Source: Vibrio superstes
Lineage (GTDB): Bacteria > Pseudomonadota > Gammaproteobacteria > Enterobacterales > Vibrionaceae
Assembly (NCBI RefSeq): GCF_003569005.1
Contig: NZ_BCUR01000004.1
Coordinates: 2,348,516 to 2,412,515, forward strand
DNA length: 64,000 nucleotides
Reading direction: 5' to 3'
The position numbers and the translations under genes are program-made. Under the pieces are notes generated by a model. The model saw only the letters and a list, made by a program, of their open reading frames with translations. It was not told the origin of the DNA and did no database searches. Each line of letters opens with the position of its first letter. The first letter of the stretch is position 1. Shown here in pieces: positions 33,146 to 41,969 of the stretch.

Positions 33146-35458
33146 ATGATGGGTTCTTTGTTCAGGTTATCCACCCTCCCCTTGCTTACCTTGCTGGTCA
33201 TTGTTTTTTCACTGCCAACGACCGCGAGTGAGGCCACCAGTAGCCTGACAAAGGACCTAATTGACGCCAGACGATTAGTTCATGTTACGCCTTTACAATC
33301 AAGGAATAAGGCTAAGGTTTACCTTAATAATCAAGGCAATCTGAGAAACGAAGAAGATTTCTCGACCAATGCCGTTAAACGTAAAATGACGCCGATTGCA
33401 AAGGCCACCAATCAAATTCATGCGTATCAAACCATTGGTATCGCCGACTATATTCTTGGCAATTACCGTTCATCACTGTCTAGTCTAGAGCAAAGTATCT
33501 CAATCTCTGTGGCCAATCATTTGATCGTGCGAGAGATTGAGTCTCGCGTGCTAAAGACTAGCTTATTATGGAGAATGACTGAGGACCTTCGTAAGGTAGA
33601 AGCTCCCCTTGCAGAAATCGAAGAGAAGATGCAGTCGTCGCATATTGAAGGCTTAACCAAGAATAGACTTGAGTATGAGCTGAGCTTAGTGCATGCCAAG
33701 GTCTATTCAGATATTGGTGAAAACGAAAAAGCCGAAAAAAGCTTTCTACGTGCAAAAAAATACGCCGAAGGACTCCCTAGCTACCAGCAAGGCCTCGAAG
33801 CAAGCCTTCAGCTGGGTCAACACTACCTGAAGGTGCATCGATTAAACTCAGCATTAAAAGAGTTAATTGAAAGCTACTGGGTGGCCATAGGTAAAGACAA
33901 TGCTCAATATATCGCTCGAGCCAATCACCTTTTGGCAGACCTCTATTTTGAGCGTCAAATCTACGCAAAAGCCCAAGAACACTTATCTCAAGCGGCAAGC
34001 TATTACGGAAACTACGACCAGTCACCTCTGTTTTCGACCGTTTTGCGTAAGCTCGCGGATGTCTACTTCATCCAAGGTCGCTACAACCTGGCACTGGTTC
34101 ACTACTTTAACGTACTAGATCAAGAGCTGGCGGAGAAGGATCTGGAGAGCATTATCGACTTGAGGCTAAAGCTCACAGAAACCTATTTAAACTTGTTCAA
34201 TTTCACTTTGGCTGAGCGCTATCTAAACCGAGCAACCGAGTTGCTCGACTATACCGACATCAAAGCACAAAGAGTGAAGTCGACACTGCTAACTGCAAAA
34301 CTAGACTTCCTACAGAACCAGCCTAAACAAGCGGAGAAACTAGGTAAAGAAGCCCTAGAACAAGCGCAAAAGATGGGTGACCAGTCCATTCAATTAGAGG
34401 CCTTATCGCTACTGCATCGCGTGACTAAGTCCGCCAATAAAGACAAGGATTCGCTGACTTATCTTGAAGAGTACAACAGGCTTACTGCGATCAATCTTCA
34501 GCAAAAGGATGAACTGATAAGCCGAACCTTCCTCAATCAAGTCTCTTCTATTGAGCAGTCCTTACACTATAAGGATCAAGTAGACGAACTGAGTGACCTG
34601 AGTATTGATTACGACAAGTCCAAAACTCTAACCTTAGTGTTAGGAGTTACTACGACCATCCTATTCTTCTTGGTTGTACTGAATGCACGCCGTCTAGGGC
34701 GCAAGCACAAAATCATCGCAGAGCTTAGTCAGGAGCTCTACACACACCCTCGCTCCGGTCTAAGAAATATGAGGATGTTGAGTAGAAAGCTTCCTACCTC
34801 TCTAAACAAGTCAGTGACCAGTTATGAACAATGGCGATTTGGGCAACTCATTGATGAGCCGTTAAATGATCGCTTGAAGTTTGCCTTGATTAACGTGCCA
34901 ATGATCTTCGATATCTATGCAAAGCATGGCTATAAAGCTGGGCGAGCCACAGAGAAAGCCTTTGGTGATCACATCAGAAATCACCTTAAAGAGGGGACTC
35001 GTCTTTATCATTTATCAGACAGTTCATTCTTGTATATCGAGCCGAACCCAGAGAAATTGCATCAACCTGAGCTTCTATTTGATCGATTCAAGGAGGTCAT
35101 TGATAGCTTTGAAACCCAATATGAGGTCGATCGCATGTTCGGTGTGAGCATTGCCGATTACCCATTCTTACCGCGGGCCTATACGGCTATTAACGATGAA
35201 GACCTCATTGATCTTCTATTGTTAGCTGCTGATATTTGCGACTCTGTGGTGCAACTTGAACAGGAAAGTCAGTGGGTGTCCTTCACGGCTATTCCACTGG
35301 CACCCGCAGCGTGCTTTGCTCAAGATGATATGCGCCGTTCTATCTTAAATGCTATTCGAAACGGCTTAATCAAAGTCCATTCTTCATGCCTTGAAGAGAG
35401 TTTAACTCAAGCTCTAGAGCAGCTACCCAAACATGCAGACGCTCAGAATTTAACCTAA
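33146..35458 (+). CDS. TPR-repeat membrane protein with degenerate GGDEF-like domain
   Basis: 770 residues, probably a sensor or scaffold. Signal-type N-terminus (about 1-27, LPLLTLLVIVFSLPTTASEA), a periplasmic helical region of tetratricopeptide repeats (about 90-430; for example LADVYFIQGRYNLALVHYFN), a transmembrane helix (about 492-514, LTLVLGVTTTILFFLVVLNA), then a cytoplasmic domain with the diguanylate cyclase outline: HPRSGLRNMRML at 534 in place of D-x-LTGLxNRR, and YHLSDSSFLY near 621 where GG(D/E)EF should be. The active-site residues are therefore lost, and catalysis is unlikely. The ATG abuts the queF stop. Confidence 0.82.
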   Translation: MMGSLFRLSTLPLLTLLVIVFSLPTTASEATSSLTKDLIDARRLVHVTPLQSRNKAKVYLNNQGNLRNEEDFSTNAVKRKMTPIAKATNQIHAYQTIGIADYILGNYRSSLSSLEQSISISVANHLIVREIESRVLKTSLLWRMTEDLRKVEAPLAEIEEKMQSSHIEGLTKNRLEYELSLVHAKVYSDIGENEKAEKSFLRAKKYAEGLPSYQQGLEASLQLGQHYLKVHRLNSALKELIESYWVAIGKDNAQYIARANHLLADLYFERQIYAKAQEHLSQAASYYGNYDQSPLFSTVLRKLADVYFIQGRYNLALVHYFNVLDQELAEKDLESIIDLRLKLTETYLNLFNFTLAERYLNRATELLDYTDIKAQRVKSTLLTAKLDFLQNQPKQAEKLGKEALEQAQKMGDQSIQLEALSLLHRVTKSANKDKDSLTYLEEYNRLTAINLQQKDELISRTFLNQVSSIEQSLHYKDQVDELSDLSIDYDKSKTLTLVLGVTTTILFFLVVLNARRLGRKHKIIAELSQELYTHPRSGLRNMRMLSRKLPTSLNKSVTSYEQWRFGQLIDEPLNDRLKFALINVPMIFDIYAKHGYKAGRATEKAFGDHIRNHLKEGTRLYHLSDSSFLYIEPNPEKLHQPELLFDRFKEVIDSFETQYEVDRMFGVSIADYPFLPRAYTAINDEDLIDLLLLAADICDSVVQLEQESQWVSFTAIPLAPAACFAQDDMRRSILNAIRNGLIKVHSSCLEESLTQALEQLPKHADAQNLT

Positions 35459-35815
35459 CAACCTTTTTAAGCTACTAATTTTAGTCGAATTTTTATTGCA
35501 ATTGTTAGTCTGGCATCTACTGTTAAGGTTAGACTGAACATACGGCTCATTACATCAATGTCCGTTTCACTGCGTATAAATTGTGGGCTTATACCAATCA
35601 CACTAAGTAAGTGATCAGAGATAGCGTAGGAAAAAGCCTCGAGGACAAGGCAGAATTTTTCGATAAGTAGTTATTCTACAATCAAAAATTCTAACGCAGT
35701 CATCGAGTATTTTAACAAGCTAGGATGACCAGTTATTTAGTACGATTGGTATTATTCAACAGCCCACCGCTAAGCTCCTCTCATTTCTCTGAGCTTAGTC
35801 TAATAAGGAGCAGTT
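35459..35815. other. Intergenic region before ppnN
   Basis: About 357 bases without a gene. The middle 162 bases are a MITE-like element (separate entry). The first 130 bases are A/T-rich with nothing recognised. The last 60 hold the ppnN ribosome site AATAAGGAG. Confidence 0.6.
35591..35752. mobile_element. MITE-like non-coding repeat element with 27-base imperfect terminal inverted repeats
   Basis: The left end (ATACCAATCACACTAAGTAA, continuing GTGATCA) matches the reverse complement of the right end (ATACCAATCGTACTAAATAA, continuing CTGGTCA) at 22 of 27 positions, with the outer nine identical. Inside, AGAATTTTT and AAAAATTCT, and flanking CTCGAG-like and CGAG words, form a long imperfect central hairpin. 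No reading frame. From memory this sequence type recurs in Vibrio genomes. Confidence 0.75.
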
Positions 35816-37177
35816 ATGATTACGACAATCAATCCTGCGGGTAGCATGGATCTTCTCTCTCAACTTGAAGTTGAACGTCTCAAAAAGACCGCCTCAAGTG
35901 ATATCTATAACCTCTATAGAAACTGCACTCTTGCGGTGCTCAACTCAGGCAGTCACACCGACGACAGTAAAAAACTGCTAGAGCAATATAAATCGTTCGA
36001 CGTAAACGTGCTTAGACGAGAACGAGGAATCAAGCTAGAGCTTAGCAATGCACCAGAGCATGCCTTTGTCGACGGCACTATCATCAAGGGCATCCAAGAG
36101 CACCTGTTCGCCGTGCTGCGCGATATCGTGTTTGTGCACATGTCTATGGAACAAAACAAGCGATTGCAACTCGACAACTCGGTACATGTGACCAACCTAG
36201 TTTTTGGCATCCTACGTAACGCCAAAGTATTGATTCCAGGCATCGAGCCGAATCTTGTTGTGTGCTGGGGTGGCCATTCTATCAACGAGACAGAGTATCA
36301 ATACACCCGCCTTGTGGGGCATGAACTGGGACTTCGCGAACTGAATATCTGTACCGGCTGTGGACCGGGTGCAATGGAGGGGCCAATGAAGGGCGCCGCT
36401 ATCGGTCACGCAAAACAGCGACATAAACAGTCACGCTACATTGGCCTAACCGAACCCTCTATCATTGCAGCAGAGCCGCCTAATCCCATCGTGAATGAGC
36501 TGATCATCATGCCCGATATCGAAAAACGACTTGAGGCCTTTGTTCGTATCGCTCATGGCATTGTGATATTCCCTGGAGGCCCGGGTACGGCAGAAGAGCT
36601 GCTGTATGTACTGGGTATTATGATGCACCCGAAAAACCAAGATCAGCCACTGCCTATTGTTTTAACTGGGCCAAAAGAAAGTGAAGCCTACTTCCGCTCC
36701 ATCGATAACTTCATTCGCGATACCCTTGGTGAACAAGCGCAGAAGTATTATCAAATAGTCATCGACGATCCGGCAAAAGCGGCTCGCATTGTCAAAGAAG
36801 CTATGCCTGCAGTCAGGCAAAAGCGCAAAGAAAATGAAGATGCCTACAGCTACAACTGGTCACTGCATATTGAGCCTGAATTCCAGATGCCCTTTGACCC
36901 TACCCATGAAAATATGCACAACCTAGATCTGCACATGGACCAGCCTCCTGAAATTCTCGCGGCGAACCTACGCAGAGCCTTCTCTGGCGTAGTAGCAGGC
37001 AATGTTAAGGCTGAGGGCATTGAAGAAATCGAAAAGAGAGGACCATTCATCATTGACGGTGACAAAGAGCTGATGAAGAAGATGGACATCCTATTGGGAG
37101 ATTTCGTTAAACAGCAACGGATGAAACTCCCAGGTTCGGCATATACCCCTTGCTATAAAGTACAGACGTCAGACTAG
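35816..37177 (+). CDS. ppnN: Pyrimidine/purine-nucleotide 5'-monophosphate nucleosidase (YgdH/PpnN, LOG family)
   Basis: Splits nucleoside monophosphates to base plus ribose 5-phosphate, in nucleotide salvage; the E. coli enzyme is stimulated by (p)ppGpp. 453 residues. The Rossmann-like LOG core carries CTGCGPGAMEGPMKGAAIGH and FPGGPGTAEELLYVLGIMM, the lysine-decarboxylase-like PGGxGTxxE motif. N- and C-terminal extensions (DUF3412/DUF4478 type) match the long YgdH form. AAGGAG lies 6 bases before the ATG. It supplies free bases that the gpt product in this window could re-use. Confidence 0.95.
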   Translation: MITTINPAGSMDLLSQLEVERLKKTASSDIYNLYRNCTLAVLNSGSHTDDSKKLLEQYKSFDVNVLRRERGIKLELSNAPEHAFVDGTIIKGIQEHLFAVLRDIVFVHMSMEQNKRLQLDNSVHVTNLVFGILRNAKVLIPGIEPNLVVCWGGHSINETEYQYTRLVGHELGLRELNICTGCGPGAMEGPMKGAAIGHAKQRHKQSRYIGLTEPSIIAAEPPNPIVNELIIMPDIEKRLEAFVRIAHGIVIFPGGPGTAEELLYVLGIMMHPKNQDQPLPIVLTGPKESEAYFRSIDNFIRDTLGEQAQKYYQIVIDDPAKAARIVKEAMPAVRQKRKENEDAYSYNWSLHIEPEFQMPFDPTHENMHNLDLHMDQPPEILAANLRRAFSGVVAGNVKAEGIEEIEKRGPFIIDGDKELMKKMDILLGDFVKQQRMKLPGSAYTPCYKVQTSD

Positions 37178-37263
37178 GGTCTGTGACCTTTGAGGGTATT
37201 TAATTGCAAAAGGTCAACAGCCCCTAATATTAAGATTAAACTCTTGATCTAATTTTAGTTACA

Positions 37264-37285
37264 ATGGGGCTACGGCCCCTTTTTA
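37264..37285 (+). terminator. Intrinsic terminator just upstream of xni
   Basis: GGGGC TACG GCCCC followed by TTTTT, ending 11 bases before the xni ATG. It most likely ends the ppnN transcript. Confidence 0.7.
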
Positions 37286-37295
37286 GTTTGTTGTT

Positions 37296-38066
37296 ATGTC
37301 TATACACCTGGTTATCATTGATGCTTTAAACCTCATTCGTCGCGTACATTCAGCGCAGCCTGACGAAACTGATATCCAGCGCACTATAGACACCACTACT
37401 CGCACCCTAAAACGCATTCTCAGTGAAACCGAACCTAGCCATATCATTGCCGTATTCGATCACCACCAGCAAGTGCGTGGATGGCGAGAAGAGCGTTTCC
37501 CTGAGTACAAACAAAACCGTAAGCCTATGCCAGAGGCTCTTGCCTTAGGTTTAGATACGATTCAGCAAGCTTGGTGGCAACTCGGCATTGATTCACTGCT
37601 ATCTGATGGGGATGAAGCGGATGATCTCGTGGCCACACTCGCGGTAAAACTGGCAAGCCAGCAGCACCAAGTCACTATCATTTCCACAGATAAAGGCTAC
37701 TGCCAGCTACTTTCTCCTTCCTTACGCATCAGGGATTACTTCCAGCATCGCTGGCTAGATCAGGCCTTTGTCGAGAAAGAGTTTGCGGTAAAGGTCTCTC
37801 AATTGAGTGATTACTGGGGGCTCACGGGCATCAGTGGTACAGGCTTAAGTGGCATTCCGGGCATTGGGCCTAAAGCAGCTCGTGAGATATTGGCAGCCAA
37901 TGAAAACCTTGAGCAAGCCTTTGCCGATGAAGGCTTGGCTGAAAAGTACAAAAAGAAGATTGCAGGAAATGAAGAACACGCCCTTCTGTGCCGGGAACTG
38001 GCCTCTTTAAAGACCGATTTAGAACTTGGGTTTAATCTTCAGGATTTACGCTGGGTTAAACCATAA
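37296..38066 (+). CDS. xni: Flap endonuclease Xni (exonuclease IX)
   Basis: Structure-specific 5' nuclease related to the DNA polymerase I 5' domain. 256 residues with the metal-binding blocks LVIIDALNLIRRVH, VFDHHQQVRGWREERFPEYK, DGDEADDLVATLA, and IISTDKGYCQLL, then the helix-hairpin-helix GLSGIPGIGPKAAREIL. As in E. coli Xni it lacks some of the acidic residues of full-length FEN enzymes. The start fits the family, yet there is no visible Shine-Dalgarno because a terminator stem occupies the place. Confidence 0.93.
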   Translation: MSIHLVIIDALNLIRRVHSAQPDETDIQRTIDTTTRTLKRILSETEPSHIIAVFDHHQQVRGWREERFPEYKQNRKPMPEALALGLDTIQQAWWQLGIDSLLSDGDEADDLVATLAVKLASQQHQVTIISTDKGYCQLLSPSLRIRDYFQHRWLDQAFVEKEFAVKVSQLSDYWGLTGISGTGLSGIPGIGPKAAREILAANENLEQAFADEGLAEKYKKKIAGNEEHALLCRELASLKTDLELGFNLQDLRWVKP

Positions 38067-38100
38067 AAAAACGGTCACCCTAACGTCGTCAGGATGACCG
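38065..38100 (-). terminator. Intrinsic terminator after rlmM
   Basis: Minus-strand ten-position stem CGGTCATCCT/AGGGTGACCG (one mismatch, 9-base loop) followed by seven T residues. It overlaps the very end of xni. Confidence 0.85.
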
Positions 38101-38121
38101 CTCACATCTAGTTAAAGCCGA

Positions 38122-39210
38122 TTACCAACCTAGGTTAGTATGCGACTGTACATGTACCGTAATCTCTTCACGGTCATGGTAAAGGTGCTTTGCTTGCAAG
38201 GTAAACTTGATACCATTTTCTTTCAAAAAGATCTTCAAGTTCTCGATATCACCAAGCACCTCATCGTAGCGACCCTTCATAGGCAACTTGAGGTTAAAAA
38301 TCGCCTCTTTACACCAGCCTTTGATGATCCACTCACCCATTAATTGAGCAACACGCGATGGCTTCTCAATCATGTCGCACACTAGCCAAGTGACATTCTT
38401 ACGCGGTGGTTCAAACTTAAAGCCATCCACTTGTTGGTGCTTCACTTGCCCTGTATCCATTAGGCTTTGTGCCATCATACCGTTATCAATAGCGTGAACG
38501 AACATAGAGCGCTTCACCAACTGATATGTCCAACCGCCGGGACAAGCGCCCAGATCCACAGCCCACATACCTGATGCTAATCTTTCTTCCCACTCACTCT
38601 TTGGGATAAAGACATGAAATGCCTCTTCGAGCTTAAGCGTCGAACGACTTGGAGCATCTGAAGGGAACTTCAAGCGAGGAATGCCCATAAAGAACTGTGA
38701 GTTATTGTTGGCATAAGAGTACCCAACATAACACTTACCTGGTTCAACAAAGCACAGGTGCATTACAGGCTTTTTCAGGTTGTCTTTCTTGTACAACAAC
38801 CCTTTGCCACGCATTGCTTGCCTTAATGGCACGGTAAACTTGCGGCAGAACTTCAATAGCTCTTTTGCTTCATTGGTATCGGGGGTCTCTACTCGTAGGT
38901 CACCGCAAGTTGGAACGCCCTCTTGCTCTGCTAACGCATCTAAGATAGGCGAAATGCGATCTGATTCTGGCAGTTCTTCCAAACTCGCTGCAACAGCAAA
39001 CATTTGGCGAGCAAAAATAAGCGTTTTGAAGTCAATCTCACGCACCAAGCGTTCCGCATCCCCTTCGGTGTAACATTCAAACAGAACATAGCCACTGTTG
39101 CGCTTAACGCGGGGGAAACCAAACACCTCAAGGTTGTTTGCCTTGTCTTGAATCTCGCCAGCACAATCTTTCTCAAAGCCTGCACGGCAATATAAAATAA
39201 CCTGTTTCAA
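38122..39210 (-). CDS. rlmM: 23S rRNA (cytidine2498-2'-O)-methyltransferase RlmM
   Basis: Methylates C2498 of 23S rRNA. 362 residues: N-terminal domain plus THUMP (about 1-165, CRAGFEKDCAGEIQDKA, LKFCRKFTVPLRQAMR), then a Rossmann methyltransferase with the SAM site MWAVDLGACPGGWTYQL (about 218-234) and the K-D-K-E-type catalytic residues in SRSTLKLEEAFHVF, WLVCDMIEKP and FNLKLPMKGRY. The start is TTG (TTG AAA CAG) with GAGG six bases before, and it aligns with the E. coli N-terminus. It sits downstream of gcvA in the same direction. Confidence 0.96.
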   Translation of the reverse strand: MKQVILYCRAGFEKDCAGEIQDKANNLEVFGFPRVKRNSGYVLFECYTEGDAERLVREIDFKTLIFARQMFAVAASLEELPESDRISPILDALAEQEGVPTCGDLRVETPDTNEAKELLKFCRKFTVPLRQAMRGKGLLYKKDNLKKPVMHLCFVEPGKCYVGYSYANNNSQFFMGIPRLKFPSDAPSRSTLKLEEAFHVFIPKSEWEERLASGMWAVDLGACPGGWTYQLVKRSMFVHAIDNGMMAQSLMDTGQVKHQQVDGFKFEPPRKNVTWLVCDMIEKPSRVAQLMGEWIIKGWCKEAIFNLKLPMKGRYDEVLGDIENLKIFLKENGIKFTLQAKHLYHDREEITVHVQSHTNLGW

Positions 39211-39231
39211 GTTAAACCTCGTTTCAATGCG

Positions 39232-40185
39232 TTAAGAAGCTTCAACGCTCGACGCTATCGCGTCTAAAATATTCTCATCTTGGCTAATAGAAGGCACACC
39301 TTCGCTCGCCGCTATACTCAGCATCCAGTCTCTAAATGTAGCAATTCGTCCAACGTCTGCTTGTTTCTCATGACACACCACATAAAAGGCATTCTTACTC
39401 ACCAGTACTTCATCAAAAGGACTGATTAATCTACCTGCCTCAATCTCGGGTTGAGCCAACACGTTATTGCCTAACGCAATACCTTGTCCGTGAACCGCCG
39501 CCTGCAACACCATGGTTGAGTGACTAAAGATTGGACCGTGATTTACATTGATCCCTTCTAGATGATGCTGACGAGCAAACTGCTTCCAGTCCTTACGCGA
39601 AGTATCATGTAACAAAGTGTGTTTCGACAGGTCACTTAATGAACCTAGCGGTTTCACACCGTCTAACAAACGTGGTGCACAAAGAGGGATCAAATACTCT
39701 TGATACAATTTGTCAGCACGTAATCCGTGCCAATTTCCGCGTCCATAGTAAATGGCCACATCAACGTCATCGGTTAATGAGCCATCGTCCATATCGACCG
39801 CTTTGATACGAACGTCAATATCGGGCTCTTGCTCATTAAAATCAGCAAGCCTAGGAACAAGCCATTGGATAGCAAAGCTAGGCTGTAGACTGATGGTCAA
39901 AGAGCCTTTTTCACTGCGCTCTAGCACCTTATCGGTGGCCTCTGACAGGGAAGTAAAGATATCCTTAATATCAAGGAAATAGCTCTGCCCTTCTTCAGTC
40001 AACAGCAAGGAGCGGTTGCGTCTCCTAAATAACTTTAAGCCTAAATATTCTTCAAGCGCTTTCACTTGATGGCTGACAGCAGCTTGAGTAACAAACAGCT
40101 CTTCAGCTGCCCGTGTAAAGCTCAGATGACGTGCAGCTGCTTCAAAAACCTTCAGTGATTTTAGTGGGGGTAATCTTCTTGCCAT
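39232..40185 (-). CDS. gcvA: LysR-family regulator GcvA of glycine cleavage
   Basis: Activates the glycine-cleavage operon and the GcvB small RNA when glycine is abundant. 317 residues. The helix-turn-helix (about 17-40) reads HLSFTRAAEELFVTQAAVSHQ and the following LGLKLFRRRNRSLLLTEEGQ is nearly that of E. coli GcvA, so the identity is firm. The C-terminal effector domain is a periplasmic-binding-like fold. GcvB is encoded divergently just upstream, as in enterobacteria. rlmM follows in the same direction after 21 bases. Confidence 0.95.
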   Translation of the reverse strand: MARRLPPLKSLKVFEAAARHLSFTRAAEELFVTQAAVSHQVKALEEYLGLKLFRRRNRSLLLTEEGQSYFLDIKDIFTSLSEATDKVLERSEKGSLTISLQPSFAIQWLVPRLADFNEQEPDIDVRIKAVDMDDGSLTDDVDVAIYYGRGNWHGLRADKLYQEYLIPLCAPRLLDGVKPLGSLSDLSKHTLLHDTSRKDWKQFARQHHLEGINVNHGPIFSHSTMVLQAAVHGQGIALGNNVLAQPEIEAGRLISPFDEVLVSKNAFYVVCHEKQADVGRIATFRDWMLSIAASEGVPSISQDENILDAIASSVEAS

Positions 40186-40195
40186 TCGCTCTTAT

Positions 40196-40228
40196 CTAGC
40201 ATTAGTTTTTTTTATCTGAAACATTATA
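40196..40228 (-). promoter_or_regulatory. gcvA promoter and possible GcvA box
   Basis: Minus-strand TATAAT at 40223-40228 lies about 40 bases before the gcvA ATG. CTAGCATTAG at 40196-40205 contains ATTAG, the complement of the CTAAT half-site described for GcvA. The -35 is not clear. Confidence 0.4.
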
Positions 40229-40237
40229 AATTGTCCG

Positions 40238-40266
40238 TTGTTCAACAGCCAGAGAAAATCTATATT
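40238..40266 (+). promoter_or_regulatory. gcvB promoter
   Basis: TTGTTC (40238-40243), exactly 17 bases, then TATATT (40261-40266), pointing away from gcvA. The start of transcription is expected at about 40273. Confidence 0.7.
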
Positions 40267-40272
40267 GCGTCC

Positions 40273-40451
40273 CACGCGACAGGGGTCTAAACGGCATGCC
40301 TTTGGCATGGATCCCTACTTGCGATGTTGTGTTTGTGAGCTCATTTTGAGCACGGTAGTTTCTACCACTGCTTGGTTTTAACCGAAGCATACTTCCAATT
40401 TAATGAACTTGTCTGTCATTTTCGCACCGCTCCATTGAGCGGTGTTTTTTT
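40273..40451 (+). ncRNA. gcvB: GcvB small regulatory RNA
   Basis: Hfq-dependent antisense RNA that, in enterobacteria, represses many amino-acid and peptide transport messages. Seen here: position divergent from gcvA; a good promoter; the G/U-rich R1-like stretch GATGTTGTGTTTGTG (about 40323-40337); a CTTCC...CTTGTCTGTCATTTT block matching the region before the terminator in E. coli GcvB; and an intrinsic terminator CACCGCTC CATT GAGCGGTG plus seven T. Local stems GCTCATTTTGAGC and GGTAGTTTCTACC fit the expected fold. Length about 179 nt. Confidence 0.88.
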
Positions 40452-40464
40452 ATGCCTGAAATAA

Positions 40465-40500
40465 AAAATAAAGCCGAGATCAGAGTGACTGACCTCGGCT
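40465..40500 (-). terminator. Intrinsic terminator after thiI
   Basis: Minus-strand AGCCGAGGTCAG/CTGATCTCGGCT stem (one G-T pair, 5-base loop) followed by TTATTTTTTA. It is back to back with the GcvB terminator. Confidence 0.8.
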
Positions 40501-40520
40501 AAAATTAGCTTATGTGATGA

Positions 40521-41969
40521 CTAAGGGCGATACACTTTAATATTACTAAAGCCTTGCTCCTGCAAGTACAACGCCTGCAAGCGACTCATTACACCACGGT
40601 CACAGTACAGTAGGTACGTTTTAGACTGGTCAAGATCACCAAACTTAGTCGCCAGTTTGTAGAATGGAAGATGCTCAACCTCCACACCGTCGATCTCAAG
40701 AGGGTTATCGTCTTCTTCTTCTGGACTACGAATATCAAGCACAATAGCGTGCTCTTGAACCGCTGTTACTTGCTCGACTTCAGGCGCTTGTTCTAGGCTT
40801 TCCTTTTCGATATCGCGAATATCCATAACTCGACTCTCGCTAACTACTCGTTCTAAAACAGAAAAATCAAAGTTCTGCTCTTGAGCTTCAAGCTTACCTT
40901 TAACGGCTTTAACCGTAGGTTTGCGTGAAATAACGCCACAATACTCAGGCATTACCTTGGCAAAGTCTTCAGTGCCAATAATACGAGACAAGTCGATGAT
41001 GTCTTCTTTGTCCCAGTTAATCAGCGGGCGAAGGATTAGCGTATCGGTTACGCCGTCGATATGACGTAGATTGGTTAGAGTCTGGCTAGATACCTGACCT
41101 AGTGCTTCACCCGTAACCAGAGCTTCAATCTTAAAGCGATCGGCAATCATGCCACCAGCACGCATAAACATACGCTTAAGCACTACGCCCATTTGGCCGT
41201 CTTCAACGTTCTCTAAGATCTCAGCAACCACAGGTTCAAAGTCTACAGAGATAAACTTCACCTTCGCAGAAGAGCCGTACTTCTTCCAAAGGTAGTGCGC
41301 GACTTGCTTAACGCCAATCTCATGCGCAGGTCCACCCAGGTTAAAGAAACAGTAATGGGTTTTTGAACCACGCTTAATATGCAAATAACTAGACACACCA
41401 GAATCGAAACCACCAGAAATCAGGCTCAATACATCCTCTTGCGTACCAAGAGGGAAGCCACCCAAACCTTTATGGCGAGCCAACACTTGGTTTAGTTTTT
41501 CACCCGTCACTTCAATGTTAACCGTAACATCTGGACGAGTAAGCTTAACCTTGGCGCTCTCAACCGCTTGATTCAAACCACCGCCTACATAACGTTCTAG
41601 CTCAATGGAGGAGAAGTCGTGTTTACCGCGGCGCTTAGCACGTAGGGCGAAGCTCTTGCCTTCGATACGATCACGGCTCAACTCAAGCACTTGCTCGAAG
41701 ATGTCATGCATATCAGTGAACTCTGTTTGCTTGACCTCTAACGAGTGATGAATACCCGGAGTTTGCGTCAGAATTTCCAGCACTTCTTGGTAGTATTGAT
41801 GACTATCAGAAGAAACCTCAATATGATCCCTACGATTGAATACTGCCACTGATTCTGTGCGACGCTGGATGATAATCCTGAGATTGCACTCCAGAATACG
41901 TATGAAGCGTTTTCTCACTGATTCGCTTTTTACAAAAATTTCTGGATGTGGTTTTACAATAAACTTCAT
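40521..41969 (-). CDS. thiI: tRNA sulfurtransferase / thiamine thiazole sulfur carrier ThiI
   Basis: Makes 4-thiouridine at tRNA position 8 and passes sulfur to ThiS for the thiamine thiazole. The ATG at 41967-41969 gives MKFIVKPHPEIFVKSESVRK and 482 residues, the E. coli length; a GTG four codons earlier is the only alternative. Domains: ferredoxin-like plus THUMP (about 1-165), PP-loop adenylation site LSLISGGFDSGVSS (about 183-196), and a C-terminal rhodanese domain (about 400-482) with the persulfide Cys in LLYCDRGVMSRLQ. The long variant with rhodanese is thus intact. It is divergent from xseB. Confidence 0.96.
   Translation of the reverse strand: MKFIVKPHPEIFVKSESVRKRFIRILECNLRIIIQRRTESVAVFNRRDHIEVSSDSHQYYQEVLEILTQTPGIHHSLEVKQTEFTDMHDIFEQVLELSRDRIEGKSFALRAKRRGKHDFSSIELERYVGGGLNQAVESAKVKLTRPDVTVNIEVTGEKLNQVLARHKGLGGFPLGTQEDVLSLISGGFDSGVSSYLHIKRGSKTHYCFFNLGGPAHEIGVKQVAHYLWKKYGSSAKVKFISVDFEPVVAEILENVEDGQMGVVLKRMFMRAGGMIADRFKIEALVTGEALGQVSSQTLTNLRHIDGVTDTLILRPLINWDKEDIIDLSRIIGTEDFAKVMPEYCGVISRKPTVKAVKGKLEAQEQNFDFSVLERVVSESRVMDIRDIEKESLEQAPEVEQVTAVQEHAIVLDIRSPEEEDDNPLEIDGVEVEHLPFYKLATKFGDLDQSKTYLLYCDRGVMSRLQALYLQEQGFSNIKVYRP

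Noticed and set aside
40202..40390. 62-codon minus-strand frame upstream of gcvA
   Set aside because: It lies across the GcvB RNA gene and its promoter, which explain the region better; no ribosome site.
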